A DNA stretch of 9,086 nucleotides from an uncultured Clostridium sp. (GTDB lineage: Bacteria; Bacillota; Clostridia; Lachnospirales; Lachnospiraceae), in contig UQJF01000122.1 in the NCBI GenBank assembly GCA_900541315.1, forward strand, positions 1 to 9,086. Reading direction: 5' to 3'. Positions 5,621-9,086 of this stretch are shown here, in pieces. The notes under the pieces are model-generated. The model was given only the letters and a program-made list of their open reading frames with translations, searched no databases and had not been told where the DNA came from. Position numbers and translations under genes: made by a program. Position 1 is the first letter of the stretch. Each line of letters opens with the position of its first letter.

Positions 5621-6535
5621 TCAATATTTCTTCTTAACGGAGTATTTTCTTGCAAAATCCACCGGATAATAGCTCATCTTCGCTTTGCGCAGTCCCGGCA
5701 TGCCTACATCATCTTCTCTGTTTACTAACGCCACATCTGGAAATTCATGGACTAAGAACTGCTGGTTGATAAACTGATACAGGCCATTAATCTCAGGATC
5801 TGCCTTTTCAATATGGATCACCGCCATATTTTCCCGCTCATTTAAGCTTCCCACTGTAAATGCCTTTAATTCCCCGTCAATATAAACACCGGCCATTGGC
5901 ACATTAAAGGCAGAGCAGTTTTTTAAAATATCATGGATACCGGCTACTTCGTAATCCAGGGAAATCTCATTTTCATAAGACTCTACCTTCTGCTGTCTCC
6001 ATTTTTCCATAAACTGCCACACTTCCTGACGGTCAGAACAGCAGATCCTGCGGTATTCATATCTGCCTTCGTAGGTTTTTAAGAAGCCGTTTAAACGGTT
6101 TTTCTTCTTGTGGAGCTTCTTTCCTGCCAGTGTACGCATGGCATTTCCATCGTAAAGATAATCTTTTAAGTCATCTAATTCTGTTACTTCAAACTTTTCC
6201 GGATCCAGATCCAGATATTCTACAGCTTCTGCGTCAGCCAGAGAAATATAGAAAGGTTTATGGAGTACATTGTCAAAATAATCTACCATCTGATAGAAGA
6301 AATGCGGAAGATCTTCCTCTTTGCAAAGCGGCATGGCACTTGAAAGAATGCCATCTTTTTCCATAAGCCATAAAGCAGCCCGGTCTTCGCTGACCGCACA
6401 TTTTACCTTATAGTAATCTTTCCATAAAAAAGAGTCCAGGAATACGCTGTCACAGGTCCTATTGGGCCTGAGACCATAAAAAGGGTGCAGCCTGGACATA
6501 TCTTCAGCCTCTACAGGCTTAAAATTCAAATTCAT
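5621..6535 (-). CDS. DUF2156 domain-containing protein (phosphatidylglycerol lysyltransferase C-terminal-like, GNAT fold)
   Basis: 304-aa soluble protein of the DUF2156 family, which shares its fold with the C-terminal catalytic domain of MprF-type lysyl-phosphatidylglycerol synthases and FemX/GNAT acyltransferases. There are no membrane segments, so it is the stand-alone form common in Clostridia, whose substrate is not established. Visible family features include GLRPNRTCDSVFLDSFLWKD (21-40), KKLHKKKNRLNGFLKTYE (139-156), the central sheet GVYIDGELKAFTVGSL (216-231), IHIEKADPEINGLYQFINQQF (240-260) and NREDDVGMPGLRKAKMSYYP (272-291). An ATG at 6547 is in frame, but GAGGT lies 5 nt before ATG at 6535 and the upstream ATG has no comparable site, so I use 6535. 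It has its own promoter and is separated from the GNAT gene by a MITE. Confidence 0.85.
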   Translation of the reverse strand: MNLNFKPVEAEDMSRLHPFYGLRPNRTCDSVFLDSFLWKDYYKVKCAVSEDRAALWLMEKDGILSSAMPLCKEEDLPHFFYQMVDYFDNVLHKPFYISLADAEAVEYLDLDPEKFEVTELDDLKDYLYDGNAMRTLAGKKLHKKKNRLNGFLKTYEGRYEYRRICCSDRQEVWQFMEKWRQQKVESYENEISLDYEVAGIHDILKNCSAFNVPMAGVYIDGELKAFTVGSLNERENMAVIHIEKADPEINGLYQFINQQFLVHEFPDVALVNREDDVGMPGLRKAKMSYYPVDFARKYSVKKKY

Positions 6536-6570
6536 TTCGTACCTCATTTCTTTTTTCGTTTGCAGATACT

Positions 6571-6579
6571 ATGATAGCA
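6571..6579 (-). promoter_or_regulatory. Extended -10 promoter of the DUF2156 gene
   Basis: TGCTATCAT on the minus strand combines a TG-N extension with a TATCAT -10 box (5/6). No good -35 is present at 16-18 bp, as is common for extended -10 promoters. Transcription would start near 6564, about 30 nt before the ATG at 6535. This suggests the gene is transcribed separately from sipL. Confidence 0.5.
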
Positions 6580-6633
6580 CATATTTCATTTATCTTACAT
6601 TACTTTTTTTCTTCATAACTCCAGAAAGTCCTT

Positions 6634-8217
6634 CTACACTCCCACCTCTTTTACCAGAAGCAGTCTCTGGCCCGCCTTGATCTGCTCTCCCGGAAGTTCA
6701 TTGGTGGTAATGATATTTCCCATAGTGGTATGGAATTTTTTTGCAATATCCCACAGTGAGTCACCTTCCTGTACAATGTATCCAGCTATGCCGGGAAGTG
6801 CCTGCAGTGCCTTTAGATCCAGCGGTTCTTCTTTTACTCCTGTGATCACAGTTTCCGTTACAGGCTCTAATATCATGAAATCAAGGACTGCAGACGCCCT
6901 GATCTCCACTGTATCATTCCCGGTCATAAGCGCTGCCAGCTGCTCTAAGGCTGTATCCAGCTGATACACACTGTTTTTTGTAATACCAGATGCCTGGGCA
7001 CTGCATTTAAAGGGGATCTGACGGGAAACAGACCGGACCGGTGCTTTATCATCACTGGTAAGATAAAGAATGGTCACATCTAATACCCCCTCTATCAGCA
7101 GACTGTTTTCCTGAGGCTCTGCCTCATCCAGCTGAATGCTTCCCTGGGTATGGCAGATCTGTAAAATGCGTTCTGACTGCCCCAGATGTATTTTCTCCAC
7201 GATCCGGGGTTTACATACATTTTTGGCGATCAGCCGCTCGTATTGAAGTTTTTTTGTCTCCGGGATCAACTTACTGCTGTTGGAATACATATCCCGGATC
7301 AGGGTTTCCTCTTTTTCTTCGTATAACCTGATATCCAGTTCCAGTACCACATCCACGTCCAGCTCCCGCATCTGTCCCTCTGCATCCGGCTTTACTTCTA
7401 TTTCCCCGTGAGACAGCCTCACAGATACCTGTGGGATCTGGCCTTCATGGGCCTGGGAGATCTCTATATCCCCGGAAAATGGCAGCACTTCTTCCATCCA
7501 CTGTACCGGCATGTTTTCTTCCTCTGTTTCATAAATAACAAATACATTTAACTGGCCTTCCAGATACAGACGTCCCTCTAAAGGCTTTACCGTCTGATTT
7601 CCAACATGGATCTCCTTCCATAAAAGCCTGGCAATATCCGGTCTTCCTCCTGTAACAGCTGTATTCTCCCGGATACGGTAGGTATCTTTCCTGTGTAATG
7701 CCAGCACCACCGGTGAGATGATCCCAGTCCTTACTTCCGGCACATCTTTTTCCGGTATCATGCCGCCTTCTGTCCCGGACATTTTCACATCAGAAGCTGC
7801 ATATGCATTTTCCTCTCCTTCTGCCCGTATCTCCACTGTAATAACTGCCTGGACTCCCAGCTTCCTGGAATTGATCATTTCTGCCTTCATATCCTCCAGG
7901 ATCCAGCTTGTTGTTACATCATCCCCCTCCTCAAGACCGGGTACATTTACCATTTCTTCAAAAGGAATATTGCCTCCTAAAGTCTCCAGACCGCCATTTT
8001 CCTTCCTGTAAAGGACCGCAAATTCCATTTTTCCTTTTACGGTCATTTTCTCATCCTGGATCCTCCCATTTTCTCCAAGGATCCTTGCATTATCTAAAAT
8101 AACCTGATCCATATCCTCTAATGTATCTGGAACGATAAAATCTTCATCCAGAGTGATCTGGGTCACTGCATTTCCTTTCCACTGGTTCATATGTATCTGT
8201 TTCTTTATTAATTCCAT
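6634..8217 (-). CDS. sipL: SipL-like spore coat morphogenesis protein (SPOCS/DUF3794 repeats plus LysM)
   Basis: In Clostridioides difficile SipL binds the ATPase SpoIVA and attaches the coat to the mother-cell face of the forespore; the interaction depends on its LysM domain. This protein has the same architecture: no signal peptide, three DUF3794/SPOCS-like beta domains (about 40-135, 185-300 and 330-455) and a single C-terminal LysM (about 480-524) starting YIVQEGDSLWDIAKKF and ending AGQRLLLV. It is 527 aa from ATG at 8217, a length typical of the family. An in-frame GTG at 8226 lies within the ribosome binding site GGCAGGTG, which stands 6 nt before the ATG, so the ATG is preferred. The neighbours are metabolic, not sporulation genes. 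The leader contains a terminator hairpin and a candidate sigma-E promoter. Other DUF3794-LysM proteins exist, but the single C-terminal LysM and the length favour SipL. Confidence 0.88.
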   Translation of the reverse strand: MELIKKQIHMNQWKGNAVTQITLDEDFIVPDTLEDMDQVILDNARILGENGRIQDEKMTVKGKMEFAVLYRKENGGLETLGGNIPFEEMVNVPGLEEGDDVTTSWILEDMKAEMINSRKLGVQAVITVEIRAEGEENAYAASDVKMSGTEGGMIPEKDVPEVRTGIISPVVLALHRKDTYRIRENTAVTGGRPDIARLLWKEIHVGNQTVKPLEGRLYLEGQLNVFVIYETEEENMPVQWMEEVLPFSGDIEISQAHEGQIPQVSVRLSHGEIEVKPDAEGQMRELDVDVVLELDIRLYEEKEETLIRDMYSNSSKLIPETKKLQYERLIAKNVCKPRIVEKIHLGQSERILQICHTQGSIQLDEAEPQENSLLIEGVLDVTILYLTSDDKAPVRSVSRQIPFKCSAQASGITKNSVYQLDTALEQLAALMTGNDTVEIRASAVLDFMILEPVTETVITGVKEEPLDLKALQALPGIAGYIVQEGDSLWDIAKKFHTTMGNIITTNELPGEQIKAGQRLLLVKEVGV

Positions 8218-8277
8218 AAAAAACACCTGCCGTTCTCATAGTCTTTTACGAAAGTCTATGCGGACAACAGGTGTTTT
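8218..8277 (-). terminator. cysE terminator hairpin that also contains the sipL ribosome binding site
   Basis: On the minus strand AAAACACCTG (8277-8268) pairs perfectly with CAGGTGTTTT (8229-8220). Inside, CATAGACTTT (8260-8251) pairs with AAAGACTATG (8246-8237) with one mismatch around the loop CGTA. The outer stem runs into six T (8223-8218) that end immediately before the sipL ATG. The stem begins 26 nt after the cysE stop, so it is well placed as its intrinsic terminator. The CAGGTG of the 3' arm is the sipL ribosome binding site, so read-through mRNA would have it paired. Confidence 0.75.
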
Positions 8278-8281
8278 ATAC
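8253..8281 (-). promoter_or_regulatory. Candidate sigma-E (mother cell) promoter of sipL
   Basis: GTATAAA (8281-8275) resembles the sigma-E -35 (K-M-ATA-W-W, 6/7). After a 14-bp spacer, CATAGACT (8260-8253) matches the -10 CATACAMT at 7/8. Spacing is standard for sigma-E. Transcription would start near 8247-8244, in the loop of the terminator hairpin, about 28 nt before the ATG. In C. difficile sipL belongs to the sigma-E regulon, which fits. The match is by eye. Confidence 0.5.
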
Positions 8282-8303
8282 TTAAATATATTTCCTGAAC
8301 CTT

Positions 8304-8942
8304 TTACTGTTTCTCCAGTTTTTCCTTTAACTGACGGATTTCTTCTTCCATCTGGGACATACGCTCTTTCATCTGCTCATATTCTTCCAAAGTCATAGTC
8401 TCTTTCCGTCTTGGAATGGTCACTCCGTCCTTTTTAACCGGTCTTGCCGGGATACCAACAGCTGTTACATTGTCTTCCAGCGGTTTTAAAAGCACTGCGT
8501 TGGCAGCAATGGAACAGTTGTCACCCACTTCAAATGCACCTAATATCTTGGCTCCGGCACCAACCATTACGTTGTTTCCAAGAGTAGGATGACGCTTGCC
8601 CTTCTGGGTTCCTACACCACCCAGAGTGACACCCTGATAAATGGTACAGTTATCGCCAACCACCGCTGTTTCACCAATGACTACACCCGAACCATGATCA
8701 ATAAGAATGCCATGGCCTAACTGTGCTCCCGGATGGATCTCGATCAGGGTGAAAAATCTGGCGATCTGTGAGATCAGTCTGGCTATAAAAAACATCTTAT
8801 GCTTATAAAACCAGTGTGCAAACCGGTGCCAGATCAGTGCATGGATCCCCTGATACAAAAGCAAAACTTCCAGAGCGCTTCTGGCCGCCGGATCCCGTTC
8901 CTGTACTGCCTTAATGTCCAGCCAAATATCTTTAAATAACAT
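8304..8942 (-). CDS. cysE: Serine O-acetyltransferase (EC 2.3.1.30)
   Basis: Cytosolic enzyme that transfers acetyl from acetyl-CoA to L-serine, giving O-acetylserine for cysteine synthesis by CysK. The 212-aa protein has a short N-terminal helical region (1-65) and a left-handed beta-helix of hexapeptide repeats (about 66-165). Active-site motifs are EIHPGAQLGHG (68-78), IDHGSGVVIGETA (81-93, with Asp82-His83), YQGVTLGGVG (102-111), GKRHPTLGNNVMVGAGAKILG (115-135) and GIPARPV (163-169). ATG at 8942 has AAGGGAG 7 nt upstream; an in-frame ATG at 9011 precedes the promoter and is rejected. The C-terminus (about 185-212) is a charged heptad-like coiled coil rather than the short tail ending in Ile that docks into CysK in enteric bacteria. 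The terminator after it is shared with the sipL leader. Confidence 0.96.
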   Translation of the reverse strand: MLFKDIWLDIKAVQERDPAARSALEVLLLYQGIHALIWHRFAHWFYKHKMFFIARLISQIARFFTLIEIHPGAQLGHGILIDHGSGVVIGETAVVGDNCTIYQGVTLGGVGTQKGKRHPTLGNNVMVGAGAKILGAFEVGDNCSIAANAVLLKPLEDNVTAVGIPARPVKKDGVTIPRRKETMTLEEYEQMKERMSQMEEEIRQLKEKLEKQ

Positions 8943-8972
8943 AATACTGCTCCCTTCTGAAAATGATGTACC

Positions 8973-9001
8973 AGTATAGCATATGAACAATTTCCAGAAA
9001 A
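8973..9001 (-). promoter_or_regulatory. Extended -10 promoter of cysE
   Basis: TGCTATACT on the minus strand (8981-8973) is an extended -10 with TATACT (5/6). The -35 position at 17 bp holds TTTTCT (9001-8996), a poor match. Transcription would start near 8966, leaving a leader of about 24 nt, too short for a T-box or S-box riboswitch. The left end of MITE copy 2 begins 30 bp upstream of the -35 position. Confidence 0.55.
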
Positions 9002-9031
9002 GAGTGTTCACATCAATTTCTGCATTTTTAC

Positions 9032-9086
9032 GTTACAGTTCAGCCATGCGCTGGTTTGAATGAGAAAGTGTGTTGCAAGCTTGCTT
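9032..9086. mobile_element. MITE copy 2, left 55 nt, cut by the window edge
   Basis: Starts with the same 16-bp terminal repeat GTTACAGTTCAGCCAT (9032-9047) and is identical to 5442-5496 for all 55 visible bases, in the same orientation. The 8 bp to its left are ATTTTTAC (9024-9031), a different target sequence from copy 1, which indicates an independent insertion and not a duplication of the region. If complete, it would end near 9186 and be followed by ATTTTTAC. It lies upstream of the cysE promoter. Confidence 0.93.

Noticed and set aside
8943..9031. T-box or S-box riboswitch upstream of cysE
   Set aside because: The predicted leader is only about 24 nt and no T-box or S-box motif or long stem is present between the promoter and the start codon.
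5434..9086. Composite transposon formed by the two MITE copies around DUF2156-sipL-cysE
   Set aside because: The copies have different flanking octamers, and copy 1 has its own complete duplication, so each inserted on its own. The genes between are ordinary chromosomal genes.
1..9086. CRISPR array, tRNA or rRNA gene, phage or defence module
   Set aside because: No regularly spaced repeats, cloverleaf or rRNA-like sequence was seen, and all large frames belong to recognisable housekeeping, metabolic or sporulation families.

Overview
The window looks like chromosomal DNA from a spore-forming, low-to-moderate GC Firmicute, most likely a gut Lachnospiraceae/Clostridia member. The evidence is a SipL spore-coat morphogenesis protein (SPOCS repeats plus LysM), a DUF951 protein, a Firmicute-type sirtuin, a short CysE with an EIHPG motif, and purine-rich ribosome binding sites with extended -10 promoters. 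This assignment is inferred from protein content; no rRNA or other marker is present.

Layout. 1-83: tail of an intergenic region with a perfect 10-bp hairpin and a competing third arm. 84-1304 (minus): a DUF1537 four-carbon acid sugar kinase. 1305-1480: a divergent promoter region with overlapping sigma-A promoters and a perfect 14-bp palindrome. 1481-3301 (plus): a PrpR_N-type regulator whose central AAA+ domain has lost its sigma-54 and ATPase hallmarks. It converges with, and overlaps by 11 bp, a minus-strand cluster that reads GNAT/SCP2 acetyltransferase (5393-4311), sirtuin deacetylase (4256-3534), DUF951 (3500-3291). 5434-5604: an intact 155-bp miniature inverted-repeat transposable element (MITE) with 16-bp perfect terminal repeats and a perfect 8-bp target duplication. 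5621-6535 (minus): a DUF2156 protein with its own extended -10 promoter. 6634-8217 (minus): sipL. 8218-8303: a terminator hairpin that also holds the sipL ribosome binding site and a candidate sigma-E promoter. 8304-8942 (minus): cysE, with its promoter upstream. 9032-9086: the first 55 nt of a second, identical MITE copy, cut off by the window edge.

How the genes work together. The kinase and regulator form a local sugar-acid catabolic switch, probably autoregulated from the shared promoter region. The acetyltransferase, sirtuin and DUF951 genes are probably co-transcribed, placing a possible acetyl writer next to an NAD-dependent eraser. cysE (cysteine synthesis) and sipL (spore coat anchoring) are adjacent but probably insulated. 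The cysE terminator hairpin hides the sipL ribosome binding site, while a sporulation promoter starting inside the hairpin would make a sipL mRNA lacking the blocking arm.

The most unusual points are this sipL leader, the clean MITE pair, and the regulator with a dead AAA+ domain. No CRISPR array, tRNA, rRNA, prophage or defence module is visible. There is no gene-free stretch over 300 bp; the longest, 5394-5620, is mostly the MITE.
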